Source: Pseudomonas sp. R76 (GTDB taxonomy: Bacteria; Pseudomonadota; Gammaproteobacteria; Pseudomonadales; Pseudomonadaceae). From it: a stretch of 64,000 bases of DNA. Numbering within the stretch: position 1 is the first letter of the stretch; each line of letters starts with the position of its first letter. Where the stretch lies: assembly GCF_009834565.1 (NCBI RefSeq), contig NZ_CP019428.1, positions 5,518,001 through 5,582,000 on the forward strand, read 5' to 3'. Of the stretch, positions 18,076-27,294 are shown in pieces. The translations under genes were made by a program, and so were the position numbers. Below the pieces are notes generated by a model, which made no database searches, was not told the DNA's origin, and saw only the letters and a program-made list of their open reading frames with translations.

Positions 18076-18972
18076 TCATCCGCGCGGATGATGCTTGGCG
18101 TGCATATCCTGCAAGCGCGCCCGCGCGACATGCGTGTAGATCTGGGTGGTGGATAAGTCGCTGTGCCCGAGCAGCATTTGCACGACGCGCAGATCCGCAC
18201 CGTGGTTGAGCAAATGGGTGGCAAACGCGTGACGCAATGTGTGCGGCGAGAGCGCCTTGCCGATCCCGGCCACTTTGGCCTGGTGCTTGATACGGTGCCA
18301 GAAGGTCTGGCGGGTCATCTGCTCGCCGCGCAGGCTGGGGAACAGCACATCGCTGGGCCGCCCACCGAGCAATTCGCCACGGGCATCACGCATGTAGCGC
18401 TCGACCCACACAATCGCCTCCTCCCCCATCGGCACCAACCGTTCCTTGCTGCCCTTGCCCATCACGCGCAGCACGCCCTGGCGCAGGTTGACTTGCTCCA
18501 GGGTCAGGCTGATCAGCTCGGTCACGCGCAGGCCGCAGGCGTAGAGCACTTCCAACATGGCACGGTCGCGCTGGCCAATGGCTTCGCTCAAGTCGGGCGC
18601 AGCGAGCAAGGCGTCGACGTCGGCTTCCGACAGGGATTTGGGCAATGGCCTGCCGAGTTGCGGCATATCGATTTGCAGGGTCGGGTCGATAGCGATCAAC
18701 TTTTCGCGCAGCAAATAACGATAAAAGCCACGCACACCCGAGAGGAATCGCGCGGTGGAACGTGGCTTGTAGTTCTGCTCCAGGCGCCAGGCCAGGTGAT
18801 CGAGGATCAACTCGCGACCGGCATTGATCAATTCGAGGTTTTTCTCCTGCAACCAGCCATTGAACAGGGCCAGGTCGCTGCGATAGGCCTGGCGAGTGTT
18901 GTCTGACAGGCCTTTTTCCAGCCAGAGTGCGTCAAGGAAGCGGTCGATCAGAGGGTGGTCAATGGCGGGCAT
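18076..18972 (-). CDS. xerD: Site-specific tyrosine recombinase XerD
   Basis: Recombinase that, with XerC, resolves chromosome dimers at dif under FtsK control. The 298-residue length is normal. The SAM-like N-terminal domain covers about 5-90 and the catalytic domain about 110-290. Catalytic residues are visible as R149 (ACGLRVTEL), H244 and R247 (HTLRH), H270 (LLGHSDLSTT) and Y279. The housekeeping context (dsbC-hom-thrC downstream) argues against a phage or integron integrase. Confidence 0.97.
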   Translation of the reverse strand: MPAIDHPLIDRFLDALWLEKGLSDNTRQAYRSDLALFNGWLQEKNLELINAGRELILDHLAWRLEQNYKPRSTARFLSGVRGFYRYLLREKLIAIDPTLQIDMPQLGRPLPKSLSEADVDALLAAPDLSEAIGQRDRAMLEVLYACGLRVTELISLTLEQVNLRQGVLRVMGKGSKERLVPMGEEAIVWVERYMRDARGELLGGRPSDVLFPSLRGEQMTRQTFWHRIKHQAKVAGIGKALSPHTLRHAFATHLLNHGADLRVVQMLLGHSDLSTTQIYTHVARARLQDMHAKHHPRG

Positions 18973-19010
18973 AGAGGCTCGGGCTAATTACTGGAGTGTC
19001 TGGTAGATCC

Positions 19011-19108
19011 TATCGCAGGCAAGCCAGCTCCCACATGGGTTTTGTGTTTTGCCTGATAGCAGGATCAACACCGAACAAATCTGTGGGAGCTGGCTTGCCT
19101 GCGATAGC
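19011..19108. repeat. Outward-facing REP doublet between xerD and the thioesterase gene
   Basis: Two REP cores in back-to-back orientation (19011-19035 and 19082-19108) separated by about 45 bases, the reverse arrangement of the REPINs elsewhere in the window. Confidence 0.9.
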
Positions 19109-19125
19109 CGCGACTCGGTACCGGA

Positions 19126-19539
19126 TCAGTCTACAAACCCGGGCAATACCGGCACCGGGCGCTTGTCGGCATCGATCGCGACAAAGCTGAACACACCCTG
19201 GATGGCTTTTTCGCGGCCATCGGCACTCATGCTTTCGACGAACACTTCCACTTCAACCTTGAGGCTGGTATTGCCCACTTTGATCACGCGGCCGATCAGT
19301 TCGACGATGGAGCCGGCCGGGATTGCATGGTTGAAGTCGATGCGGTCGGTAGACACCGTCACCAGCGGCAACCGGCAAAACCGCGTGGCGGTGATGAACG
19401 ACACTTCGTCCATCCAGGCCAACGCAGTGCCGCCGAACAGGGTGTTGTGGTGGTTGGTGGTCGGCGGGAACACGGCCTTGGTCACGTGGGTCACGGACAG
19501 GTCGGTACGACGCTGGATTTCTTCGAGGCGGGTGGTCAT
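19126..19539 (-). CDS. Hotdog-fold acyl-CoA thioesterase
   Basis: Protein of 137 residues of the YciA/Acot-type thioesterase family, hydrolysing acyl-CoA to free acid and CoA. The segment NHHNTLFGGTALAWMDEVSFITA holds the family's Asn/Gly helix and catalytic Asp region, and RIDFNHAIPAGSIVEL is the typical second strand-helix pair. It is cytoplasmic and stands alone between xerD and rplS. Chain-length preference cannot be read. Confidence 0.92.
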   Translation of the reverse strand: MTTRLEEIQRRTDLSVTHVTKAVFPPTTNHHNTLFGGTALAWMDEVSFITATRFCRLPLVTVSTDRIDFNHAIPAGSIVELIGRVIKVGNTSLKVEVEVFVESMSADGREKAIQGVFSFVAIDADKRPVPVLPGFVD

Positions 19540-19574
19540 GGGGAATTACCGGCAAATTGACAAATTTCAGGCAC

Positions 19575-19602
19575 AAAAAAGCAGCCCGTAGGCTGCTTTT
19601 TT
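19575..19602. terminator. Terminator of the rpsP-rplS operon
   Basis: Stem aaaaaagcagcc / ggctgctttttt with a short loop. It lies about 20 bases beyond the rplS stop on the minus strand and is symmetrical. Confidence 0.92.
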
Positions 19603-19621
19603 CTGCATCGGGAAGCTGGAC

Positions 19622-19972
19622 TTAAGCCAGTTTTTCCTTGATGCGAGCTGCTTTACCGGACAGGTCACGCAGGTAGTACAGCTTGGCTTTACGTACGTCA
19701 CCGCGACGCTTAACGGCCATGCTGTCGATTTGCGGGCTGTAGGTCTGGAAAGTACGCTCTACGCCAACACCGTTGGAGATTTTACGAACAGTGAAAGCAC
19801 TGTTCACACCACGGTTACGCTTGGCGATTACCACGCCTTCGAACGCTTGCAGACGCGAACGGTCGCCTTCCTTCACTTTCACCTGAACGACAATAGTGTC
19901 GCCTGGGGCAAAGGTAGGGATCTCTTTGGTCATCTGCTCTGCTTCGAGTGCAAGGATGATTTTGTTAGTCAT
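19622..19972 (-). CDS. rplS: 50S ribosomal protein L19
   Basis: Ribosomal protein of 116 residues at the 30S-50S interface. The pattern [20 protein letters not shown] and the C-terminal [17 protein letters not shown] are typical. It is the last gene of rpsP-rimM-trmD-rplS and is followed by a strong terminator. Confidence 0.98.
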
Positions 19973-20017
19973 GCTGTGCTCCTAAGGTAAGTCGTCGGAC
20001 CTACCATCGATACGTTG

Positions 20018-20770
20018 TTAACTATCGTCCCGCGCGAGGATGTATTCCTCGAGCAGCTTCTTCTCTTCTCCAGAAAGCGAGCGGCTTTCCAGAAGATCGG
20101 CGCGTCGTTCATAGGTCCGACCAAGGGACTGCTGTAAACGCCAACGCCGGATGTGTGCGTGATTGCCACTTAGCAATACGTCGGGAACACGCTGATCCGC
20201 ATACACCTCCGGTCGGGTGTAGTGCGGGCAATCCAGCAAACCATCCGTGAAGGAATCTTCCTCCGCGGAGTCCGCATGCCCTAAAGCTCCAGGCAGCAGT
20301 CGTGTAACCGCATCTATCAGGACCATCGCCGGCAGCTCGCCGCCAGACAGGACATAGTCCCCAATCGACCACTCTTCATCGACATGAGCTTCAATAAACC
20401 GCTCGTCAATGCCTTCATAGCGACCGGCAATCAGGATCAGTGCTTCCTCATTCGCCAGTTCGCGTACCGCAGCCTGTTTCAGCTGACGGCCTTGAGGGGA
20501 CAGGTAAATCACCTTCGCCTTCTCCCCGGCGGCGGCCTTGGCCTGAACCAACGCGTCTTCCAGGGGCTTGATCTTCATCACCATGCCCGGGCCACCGCCA
20601 AATGGGCGATCGTCCACAGTGTGATGTCGATCCGTCGTGTAGTCTCGCGGGTTCCAACAGGTAAGCTGCAACAGCCCCTGTTTCACCGCCCGACTGGTGA
20701 TGCCGTACTCGCTGATGGCGGAGAACATCTCGGGAAACAAACTGATCACTTCAATGCGCAAATTAGCCAC
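20018..20770 (-). CDS. trmD: tRNA (guanine-N1)-methyltransferase TrmD
   Basis: SPOUT-family enzyme that methylates G37 of tRNAs next to the anticodon, preventing frameshifts. The trefoil-knot segment LSPQGRQL ... GRYEGIDER ... [10 protein letters not shown] is intact. I chose the GTG at 20770 ([16 protein letters not shown], 250 residues), three bases after the rimM stop. An alternative ATG at 20791 inside rimM has a better Shine-Dalgarno (AAGGTGGA) and would add seven residues; the choice is not certain. Confidence 0.95.
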   Translation of the reverse strand: MANLRIEVISLFPEMFSAISEYGITSRAVKQGLLQLTCWNPRDYTTDRHHTVDDRPFGGGPGMVMKIKPLEDALVQAKAAAGEKAKVIYLSPQGRQLKQAAVRELANEEALILIAGRYEGIDERFIEAHVDEEWSIGDYVLSGGELPAMVLIDAVTRLLPGALGHADSAEEDSFTDGLLDCPHYTRPEVYADQRVPDVLLSGNHAHIRRWRLQQSLGRTYERRADLLESRSLSGEEKKLLEEYILARDDS

Positions 20771-20772
20771 GC

Positions 20773-21309
20773 TTAGAAGTCCGCGTCCCATTCCACCTTC
20801 ATCTCGCCCGCTGCCAGGTCGACGGCCAACACACATTGCTCGGTATACGGCAACAGGCGTTCGCGATCATCCAGGCTGCCAGCGCAAGGCTTGACCACCA
20901 TTACATCATTGGCGCCGGTTTCCAGAAGATGATCGATTTTCCCGAGCAATTGCCCGAGTTGATCAATAACCTTCAGACCTTCCAGCTGGTACCAGTAGTA
21001 CTCGCCGTCGGTCAATTCAGGGAACAGGTTGCGCGGCACGCAGATCTCATAACCGGCCAGAAGACGCGCTTCTTCACGATCATCAAGACCCTTGAGCTTT
21101 GCGACCAGGAACTTATCGCTCCCGCGCCCACTGACCAGCTCAACCTGTTTCACACTCCCTTCGCGCTTGAGCGTCCAGGTTTTGTACTGCAACAGGTTTT
21201 CAGTCGGATCAGTAAAGGAATACACCTTCACTTCGCCGCGAACGCCATGAACAGAGTAAATCTTGCCGATAACGATCAAATCATCAGCAACAGCTGGCGT
21301 CGCGTTCAT
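20773..21309 (-). CDS. rimM: 16S rRNA processing/ribosome maturation factor RimM
   Basis: Binds S19 and helps mature the 30S head. It has 178 residues: an N-terminal RimM beta-barrel (about 10-95) and a C-terminal PRC-barrel (about 100-178, with [15 protein letters not shown]). It lies 5 bases after rpsP and 2 bases before the trmD start used here, so the operon is tightly packed. Confidence 0.97.
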   Translation of the reverse strand: MNATPAVADDLIVIGKIYSVHGVRGEVKVYSFTDPTENLLQYKTWTLKREGSVKQVELVSGRGSDKFLVAKLKGLDDREEARLLAGYEICVPRNLFPELTDGEYYWYQLEGLKVIDQLGQLLGKIDHLLETGANDVMVVKPCAGSLDDRERLLPYTEQCVLAVDLAAGEMKVEWDADF

Positions 21310-21314
21310 ATTGC

Positions 21315-21566
21315 TCAGGCTGCGGCCTTAGCCGAGTCCTTCAACAGTTTTGCTACGCGCTCGGATGGCTGTGCACCCACGCTCAGCCAGTAGGCTACGC
21401 GCTCTTGGTTCACGGACAGACGAGTTTCTTGACCACGAGCAACAGGGTTGAAGAAACCAACCTGTTCCTTGTGCGAACCGTCGCGCGGGTTGCGGCTGTC
21501 GGTTACGGTCAAGTGGTAAAACGGGCGCTTTTTGGAGCCGCCAAGGGCAAGACGGATTGTTAGCAT
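21315..21566 (-). CDS. rpsP: 30S ribosomal protein S16
   Basis: Ribosomal protein of 83 residues ([20 protein letters not shown]), first gene of rpsP-rimM-trmD-rplS. A clear promoter lies about 70 bases upstream on the same strand. Confidence 0.98.
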   Translation of the reverse strand: MLTIRLALGGSKKRPFYHLTVTDSRNPRDGSHKEQVGFFNPVARGQETRLSVNQERVAYWLSVGAQPSERVAKLLKDSAKAAA

Positions 21567-21638
21567 GTGAACATCGTTCCTGTAGTCGGTGCTGCAAATC
21601 TAAATGCACAGCGGGCATAGGTGCCCAAAAGGCCGCAT

Positions 21639-21666
21639 ATTCTAAGGAATATCCGGACTTTTGCAA
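21639..21666 (-). promoter_or_regulatory. Promoter of the rpsP operon
   Basis: On the minus strand, -35 TTGCAA (21661-21666) and -10 TAGAAT (21639-21644) are separated by 16 bases, leaving a leader of roughly 65 bases before rpsP. The rest of the 250-base gap to ffh holds a perfect 10-bp inverted repeat at 21788-21809, possibly the ffh transcript end. Confidence 0.75.
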
Positions 21667-21816
21667 ATGTCTTTTTCTGGCGCCTATCAGCGTGCCACTC
21701 AGATCTGCTATAGAGCCGTCGGTTAAAACGGCGAGTCAGCGCCCGCCAACGGCGGGTTTGCTGGAGATCCCACTTCCGTGTGGGTCGGAGCGCAAGCGTG
21801 CTTGCGCTCGAATACT

Positions 21817-23193
21817 TTACATTTTAGGCATGCCACCGCCGGGCAACATACCGCCCATGCCGCGCATCATCTTGGCCATTCCGCCTTTTGCGGAGAATTT
21901 CTTCATCATCTTCTGCATCTGCTTGTGCTGCTTGATCAAGCGACCGATGTCCTGCACCTGGGTGCCGGAACCCATGGCGATCCGACGTTTGCGCGAACCG
22001 CTGATCAGCTCAGGGTCGCGGCGCTCGGCCGGGGTCATGGAGTTGATGATGGCTTCCATCTGCTTGAACTGCTTCTCTGCCGCGCCCTGGGCATTGCCCA
22101 TTTGCGCCAGGTTCACTCCGCCGATGTTCGGCAGCTTGTCCATAAGGCCGCCGAGGCCGCCCATGTTCTTCATCTGTTGCAGTTGATCACGGAAGTCTTC
22201 GAGGTCGAAGCCCTTGCCCTTCTTCAGCTTCTTGGCCAGCTTATCGGCCTTGTCCTTGTCGAGCGTGGCTTCGGCCTGCTCGATCAGGCTGAGCACGTCG
22301 CCCATGCCGAGGATACGCGAGGCGATCCGCTCAGGGTGGAACGGCTCGAGCGCTTCGCTCTTCTCGCCCATACCGATGAACTTGATCGGCTTGCCGGTAA
22401 TCGCACGCACCGACAATGCCGCACCGCCACGGGCGTCGCCGTCGACCTTGGTCAGGATCACGCCGGTCAGCGGCAGTGCGTCGCCGAAGGCCTTGGCGGT
22501 GTTGGCCGCATCCTGGCCGGTCATGGCGTCAACCACGAACAGCGTTTCAACCGGGTTGATCGCGGCATGCAGCGCCTTGATCTCGCCCATCATCTCTTCA
22601 TCGATGTGCAGGCGACCGGCGGTATCGACGATGACCACGTCGATGAACTTCAGCTTGGCTTCTTTAATAGCCGCGTTGGCAATGTCGACCGGCTTCTGGC
22701 TCAGGTCGGACGGGAAGAAGGTCACGCCCACTTCGCCCGCGAGCATTTCCAGCTGCTTGATGGCCGCCGGACGGTACACGTCGGCCGACACCACCATCAC
22801 CGACTTCTTCTTGCGCTCTTTAAGGAAGCGCGCCAGCTTGCCGGCGGTGGTGGTCTTACCCGCACCCTGCAGACCGGCCATCAGCACAACGGCTGGCGGC
22901 ACGGCGCTGAGGTTCAAGTCTTCGTTGGCCGCGCCCATCAGGCTTTCGAGTTCGGCCTGCACGATCTTCACAAAGGCCTGGCCCGGCGTCAGGCTGCGGG
23001 ACACTTCAGTGCCCACGGCGCGCTCTTTGACCGAGTTGACGAAGTCCTTGACCACAGGCAAGGCAACGTCGGCTTCCAGCAACGCCATGCGCACTTCACG
23101 CAGGGTGTCTTTAATATTGTCCTCGGTCAGCTTGGCCTTGCCGGTTACATGGCGCAGCGTCTGCGAGAGACGGTCAGTCAAGTTTTCAAACAT
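21817..23193 (-). CDS. ffh: Signal recognition particle protein Ffh
   Basis: GTPase that binds signal sequences with 4.5S RNA and delivers ribosomes to FtsY. It has 458 residues: the N domain, then a G domain with GLQGAGKTTTAGKLA and DTAGR, and the methionine-rich M domain at the C-terminus ending GMLPGGGMPKM. It lies upstream of rpsP in the same direction but with a 250-base gap and its own promoter. A TATAAT on the minus strand at 23318-23323 is a likely -10 box. Confidence 0.98.
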   Translation of the reverse strand: MFENLTDRLSQTLRHVTGKAKLTEDNIKDTLREVRMALLEADVALPVVKDFVNSVKERAVGTEVSRSLTPGQAFVKIVQAELESLMGAANEDLNLSAVPPAVVLMAGLQGAGKTTTAGKLARFLKERKKKSVMVVSADVYRPAAIKQLEMLAGEVGVTFFPSDLSQKPVDIANAAIKEAKLKFIDVVIVDTAGRLHIDEEMMGEIKALHAAINPVETLFVVDAMTGQDAANTAKAFGDALPLTGVILTKVDGDARGGAALSVRAITGKPIKFIGMGEKSEALEPFHPERIASRILGMGDVLSLIEQAEATLDKDKADKLAKKLKKGKGFDLEDFRDQLQQMKNMGGLGGLMDKLPNIGGVNLAQMGNAQGAAEKQFKQMEAIINSMTPAERRDPELISGSRKRRIAMGSGTQVQDIGRLIKQHKQMQKMMKKFSAKGGMAKMMRGMGGMLPGGGMPKM

Positions 23194-23427
23194 GCGCGAT
23201 CCTTTCAGGCCCTATTCATCGAAATGCATTAGTAGACCGAGGTAGTGGCGGCCCAGGCTGGGGTAAATCGCTATTAAAAACAGCGCTCGGCGAGCCTGCG
23301 GCGTGGGCAGGTCGCGGATTATAGCGAAGACTGCGCCTGTGCACACCCGCTGTCTGGCCCGGGAGTCTTTCGTGCAGCGCAGGTGTGTGCCAAACTCAGC
23401 GCCTTTCGGGCTTGTCTATCAGGATTT

Positions 23428-24240
23428 ATGGTCCCCTTGTCACCCAGTTTGCTACCCAGCCTCGCCGCCGCCATTTTGTACGCCGCTGCGACTCTCTATC
23501 AGGGCACTCGTCTGGCCCAAGGCACAAAAGCGGACAAACGTCTGCTGGTCGGCCTGGGCGTCGTCGCCCTGCTGGCTCACGCCGCGAGCCTGTTCACCCA
23601 CTTGATGACGCCGGTTGGCCTGGGCCTGGACTTTTTCAGCGCCGCCAGCCTGATCGCCGCAGCCGTCATCGCCCTGACCCTGCTGGCCTGCTACCGCATT
23701 CCCGTCGAGAACCTGCTGGTGCTGCTATTCCCATTGGGAGTGCTCACGGTGCTGCTGGCGCAATTCACCCCGACCGGCACCGTGCAGGTGATCGACGAGG
23801 AGCCGGGCATCCTCGCGCACATTCTGTTGTCGATTCTCGCCTACGGCATGTTCACCATCGCCGTGTTCCAGGCCCTGCTCGTGCTGCTGCAGGACCATCA
23901 GCTTAAAAACAAGCACCCTTCCGGGCTGATCAAGAACTTCCCGCCGCTGCAAACCATGGAAAGCCTGCTGTTCGGCTTCCTCTGGGCCGGCTGGACGCTG
24001 CTGTCGTTGTCGCTGATTTCCGGTTGGCTGTTCGTCGAAAACCTGTTCGCCCAGCACCTGGTGCACAAAACCTTGCTGGCGTGCCTGGCCTGGATCGTTT
24101 TCAGCGTGTTGCTGTGGGGGCGTAACCGCCTCGGCTGGCGTGGGCACAAGGCGATCCGCTGGACCCTGGCCGGTTTCTGCCTGCTGATGCTGGCCTATTT
24201 CGGCAGCAAGCTGGTTCGCGAATACATCCTGCATATCTGA
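23428..24240 (+). CDS. Cytochrome c assembly (YpjD/CcsA-like) inner-membrane protein
   Basis: Polytopic membrane protein of 270 residues with about eight hydrophobic segments, of the CcmC/CcsA-related family often called YpjD. The start used is the ATG at 23428 (MVPLSPSLLPSLAAA), preceded by AGGA; upstream in-frame codons lack membrane-protein character. It is divergent from ffh and 12 bases ahead of the CorC-like gene, with which it probably forms an operon. A direct part in cytochrome c maturation is not proven for this branch. Confidence 0.88.
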   Translation: MVPLSPSLLPSLAAAILYAAATLYQGTRLAQGTKADKRLLVGLGVVALLAHAASLFTHLMTPVGLGLDFFSAASLIAAAVIALTLLACYRIPVENLLVLLFPLGVLTVLLAQFTPTGTVQVIDEEPGILAHILLSILAYGMFTIAVFQALLVLLQDHQLKNKHPSGLIKNFPPLQTMESLLFGFLWAGWTLLSLSLISGWLFVENLFAQHLVHKTLLACLAWIVFSVLLWGRNRLGWRGHKAIRWTLAGFCLLMLAYFGSKLVREYILHI

Positions 24241-24252
24241 CGGGCAGCGATC

Positions 24253-25491
24253 ATGGACAACTTGCCCCTTGGGCCGATGCTCGCGGTAATCGCCTTGCTG
24301 GTGTTATGGGCGGCGCTGTTTACCGCCATCGAGGCCGCGCAACAACACTTACTGGCCCTGCGCCCCGGCACACGCCAGGGTGACAAGGCGGCCGCCCGCC
24401 TGAATTTCCCGCGCAACAGCCTGATACTGTGCAACAGCCTGTGCCGCGCCGCCGTGGTGATTCTCTGCACCCTGCTGGCGATTTACGCCTGGGCGCAGAA
24501 CGGCCCTTGGCTCGGCTGGCTGATCTCCTGCGCGATTTTGCTGGTGCTCGCCGACTACCTGCCTCGCGCCCTCGCAATTCGCCACCCGCAAGCTGTGCTG
24601 GGTTTTGGCAACACGCTGCTGGGTGTGCCGCTGAAAATCCTTTATCCGCTGGCCTGGCTGCTCAATGGCATCAGCGTATTACTGCTGCGCCCGTTCGCAC
24701 GCAAATCCGGCGTGGTAAAAAAGAGCGACGAGCCACTGCCCGATCACGACGATGAACCGGAGCCCGAGGCCGACGAAAACCGCACGCCCGGCATGCCCGG
24801 CATCCACGCCCTGGACAACATCACGGTCAATGACATCCTGGTGCCGCGCAGCGAAGTGGACGGCATTAACCTGGATGACTCGGTCGAGGAAATCATCGAG
24901 CAACTGCGCACCTCCCAGCGTACGCGCCTGCCGGTGTTTCACAGCGACATCAACCAGGTCGAAGCGGTGCTCAATACGCGGCAGATCCAGCACCTGCTGC
25001 CCGATGCCAGCCTGACCAAAGAAGCCCTGCTCGCCGCCTGCCACGAGCCTTACTTCGTCCCGGAAAGCACACCATTGCAGCTGCAACTGCTGAACTTCCA
25101 CAAGCAGCAGCGCCGTCTTGGCATGGTGGTGGACGAATACGGCGAAGTGCTGGGCATCGTCACCCTGGAAGATATCCTCGAAGAAATCGTCGGCGAATTC
25201 GAAAGCGATCAGGCGGGAGACAACCCGCATATCGAAGCGCAACCCGACGGCCGCTACATCATCGACGGCGCCGCTTCGATCCGCGAACTCAACAAAAGCC
25301 TCGGCTGGCACCTGCCCAGCGACGGCCCCAAGACCCTCAACGGCCTGGTGACCGAAGCGCTGGAGACCATTCCGGACTGCGCGGTGTGCCTGAAAATAGG
25401 CCGCTATCGCCTGGAAATCCTCGAGACCGAGGACAACCGCGTGAGCAAGGTGCTGATCTGGCACACCAGCCGCGTGCCCGTGGCCGCCTAG
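24253..25491 (+). CDS. CorC/HlyC-type (CNNM) transporter or regulator with CBS pair
   Basis: Protein of 412 residues with an N-terminal DUF21 membrane domain (about 1-150, several hydrophobic helices), a tandem CBS pair (about 190-320; VPRSEVDGINLDDSVEEII and VDEYGEVLGIVTLEDILEEIVGEFE) and a C-terminal CorC_HlyC domain (about 330-410). Relatives act in magnesium and cobalt efflux or protect against divalent ions. It follows the YpjD-like gene by 12 bases. Confidence 0.9.
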   Translation: MDNLPLGPMLAVIALLVLWAALFTAIEAAQQHLLALRPGTRQGDKAAARLNFPRNSLILCNSLCRAAVVILCTLLAIYAWAQNGPWLGWLISCAILLVLADYLPRALAIRHPQAVLGFGNTLLGVPLKILYPLAWLLNGISVLLLRPFARKSGVVKKSDEPLPDHDDEPEPEADENRTPGMPGIHALDNITVNDILVPRSEVDGINLDDSVEEIIEQLRTSQRTRLPVFHSDINQVEAVLNTRQIQHLLPDASLTKEALLAACHEPYFVPESTPLQLQLLNFHKQQRRLGMVVDEYGEVLGIVTLEDILEEIVGEFESDQAGDNPHIEAQPDGRYIIDGAASIRELNKSLGWHLPSDGPKTLNGLVTEALETIPDCAVCLKIGRYRLEILETEDNRVSKVLIWHTSRVPVAA

Positions 25492-25530
25492 CCTCCTGGC
25501 ACAACACAATCCAATGCAGGAATTGGCTTC

Positions 25531-25617
25531 TGTGGGAGCTGGCTTGCCTGCGATGCAGGCACCTCGGTCATTCAGTTGAACTGAGGCGATGCAATCGCAG
25601 GCAAGCCAGCTCCCACA
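25531..25617. repeat. REPIN after the CorC-like gene
   Basis: Inverted pair of the gggagctggcttgcctgcga REP with a palindromic spacer (acctcggtca ... tgaggcgatg), almost the same spacer as the REPINs at 8770 and 51758. Confidence 0.95.
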
Positions 25618-25645
25618 CTTAGACTATCTGCGTGCCAGCGCCCCC

Positions 25646-25675
25646 TTGTTGGATCCGCAAACCCCTTCCTATAAT
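25646..25675 (+). promoter_or_regulatory. Promoter and long leader of the MHS transporter gene
   Basis: TTGTTG (25646-25651), an 18-base spacer and a perfect TATAAT (25670-25675). The gene starts at 25863, so the transcript would carry a leader of about 180 bases that is C-rich, has no coding frame I can support and contains several short inverted repeats. Confidence 0.7.
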
Positions 25676-25862
25676 CGGTGCGGCTTACCCAAGCCCCGCC
25701 CGACCGCGTGCTACCCGCACTCAGCGCGTCCAGGCACTGCTTTACCGTGTCTGACCGGTGTTTGCTCCCATCCCGAGCCGCCCCGCGCACACCCCTGACC
25801 CATGGGTGTTCGACCAATAATAATCCGCGTCCAAACGCGCAATGACCGTCAGGGATACCTCA

Positions 25863-27173
25863 ATGAGCACCACCTACAACGAGGCCGCGACCGCCGCCCC
25901 GCTTAACTCGACCGCACGAGTCGCAACCGCGAGCATCGTCGGCACCGCCATCGAATTCTACGATTTCTATATCTACGCCACGGCTGCTGCGCTGGTGATT
26001 GGCCCGGTGTTCTTCCCGCAGACCTCCGGCACTGCGCAGATGCTGGCGTCGTTCCTGACCTTCGGCATCGCCTTTATCGCCCGCCCGCTGGGCTCGGCCC
26101 TGTTCGGCCACTTCGGCGACCGTATCGGCCGCAAGTCGACGTTGGTCGCCTCGTTGCTGCTGATGGGCGTGTGCACCACGCTGATCGGTTTGCTGCCGGG
26201 TTACGACAGCATTGGCGCCTGGGCACCCATCCTGTTGTGCGTATTGCGTTTCGGCCAGGGCCTGGGGCTTGGCGGCGAATGGGGTGGCGCGGCGTTGCTG
26301 GCCACCGAGAACGCGCCCAAGGGCAAGCGCGCGTGGTTCGGCATGTTCCCGCAACTGGGCCCGTCGATCGGCTTTCTGGCCGCCAACGGCCTGTTCCTGA
26401 TCCTGGCCATGAGCCTCAACGACGAGCAGTTCCGCAGTTGGGGCTGGCGCATCCCATTCATCCTCAGCGCAGCGCTGGTGATGGTCGGCCTGTATGCACG
26501 ACTCAAATTGCATGAAACCCCAGTGTTCGCCAACGCCGTGGCCAAAGAAGCGCCGGTGAAAGTGCCATTGGTGGAGCTGTTCAGCCAGCATTGGCTGCCG
26601 GTGCTGCTGGGCGCCGCGTCGATGGTGGTGTGTTATGCGCTGTTCTATATCACCACCGCGTTTTCCCTGAGCTATGGCGTATCGACACTGGGCTACAGCC
26701 GCGAAATGTTCCTCGGTTTGCTGTGCTTTGCAGTGTTGTTCATGGGCCTGGCCACGCCATTGGCAGCCTTGGCCAGCGACCGCTACGGGCGCAAGCCGGT
26801 GCTGATCGTCGGCGCGATCCTGGCAATTCTGTCGGGCTTCACCATGGAGCCACTGCTGACCCATGGTTCGACTTGGGCAGTGGCATTGTTCCTGGCGCTG
26901 GAGTTGTTCCTGATGGGCGTGACCTTCGCCCCGATGGGCGCGATGTTGCCGGAACTGTTCCCGACCCGCGTGCGTTATACCGGCGCTTCGGCGGCGTATA
27001 ACCTGGGTGGGATTGTGGGTGCGTCGGCCGCGCCGTTCTTCGCGACCAAGCTGGTGGCGATGGGCGGGCTGAGTTATGTCGGCGGGTATGTATCGGCGGC
27101 AGCGTTGCTCAGCTTGATCGCTGTGCTGTGCCTGAAAGAGACGCGGGATAACGACCTGAACAAGGTCGCTTGA
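25863..27173 (+). CDS. MHS-family (metabolite:H+ symporter) major facilitator transporter
   Basis: Inner-membrane transporter of 436 residues with twelve predicted hydrophobic segments. The start [20 protein letters not shown] and the loop [19 protein letters not shown] are hallmarks of the MHS group that includes ShiA, ProP and KgtP. The start is the ATG at 25863 after CAGGGA; an ATG seven codons upstream is possible. Its substrate cannot be told from sequence. It has its own promoter and long leader and is followed by a palindromic repeat. Confidence 0.9.
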   Translation: MSTTYNEAATAAPLNSTARVATASIVGTAIEFYDFYIYATAAALVIGPVFFPQTSGTAQMLASFLTFGIAFIARPLGSALFGHFGDRIGRKSTLVASLLLMGVCTTLIGLLPGYDSIGAWAPILLCVLRFGQGLGLGGEWGGAALLATENAPKGKRAWFGMFPQLGPSIGFLAANGLFLILAMSLNDEQFRSWGWRIPFILSAALVMVGLYARLKLHETPVFANAVAKEAPVKVPLVELFSQHWLPVLLGAASMVVCYALFYITTAFSLSYGVSTLGYSREMFLGLLCFAVLFMGLATPLAALASDRYGRKPVLIVGAILAILSGFTMEPLLTHGSTWAVALFLALELFLMGVTFAPMGAMLPELFPTRVRYTGASAAYNLGGIVGASAAPFFATKLVAMGGLSYVGGYVSAAALLSLIAVLCLKETRDNDLNKVA

Positions 27174-27178
27174 GCGAA

Positions 27179-27285
27179 GATCGTTCCCACGCTCTGCGTG
27201 GGAATGCAGCCCGGGGCGCTCTGCGTCCCAAAGCGTGACGCAGAGCGTCACATAAGGCATTCCCACGCAGAGCGTGGGAACGATC
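27179..27285. repeat. Long palindromic intergenic repeat, copy 1
   Basis: Both ends carry inverted copies of gatcgttcccacgctctgcg, and an inner inverted pair (gcgtgac ... gtcac region) makes a double hairpin of 107 bases. Related copies lie at 39182-39302 and 60769-60884. It is unrelated in sequence to the REP family and lies between convergent genes. Confidence 0.92.
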
Positions 27286-27294
27286 ACGGTAAAG

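Noticed and set aside
18076..18972. Tyrosine recombinase as a sign of an integrated element
   Set aside because: Length, motifs and the dsbC-hom-thrC context identify chromosomal XerD.
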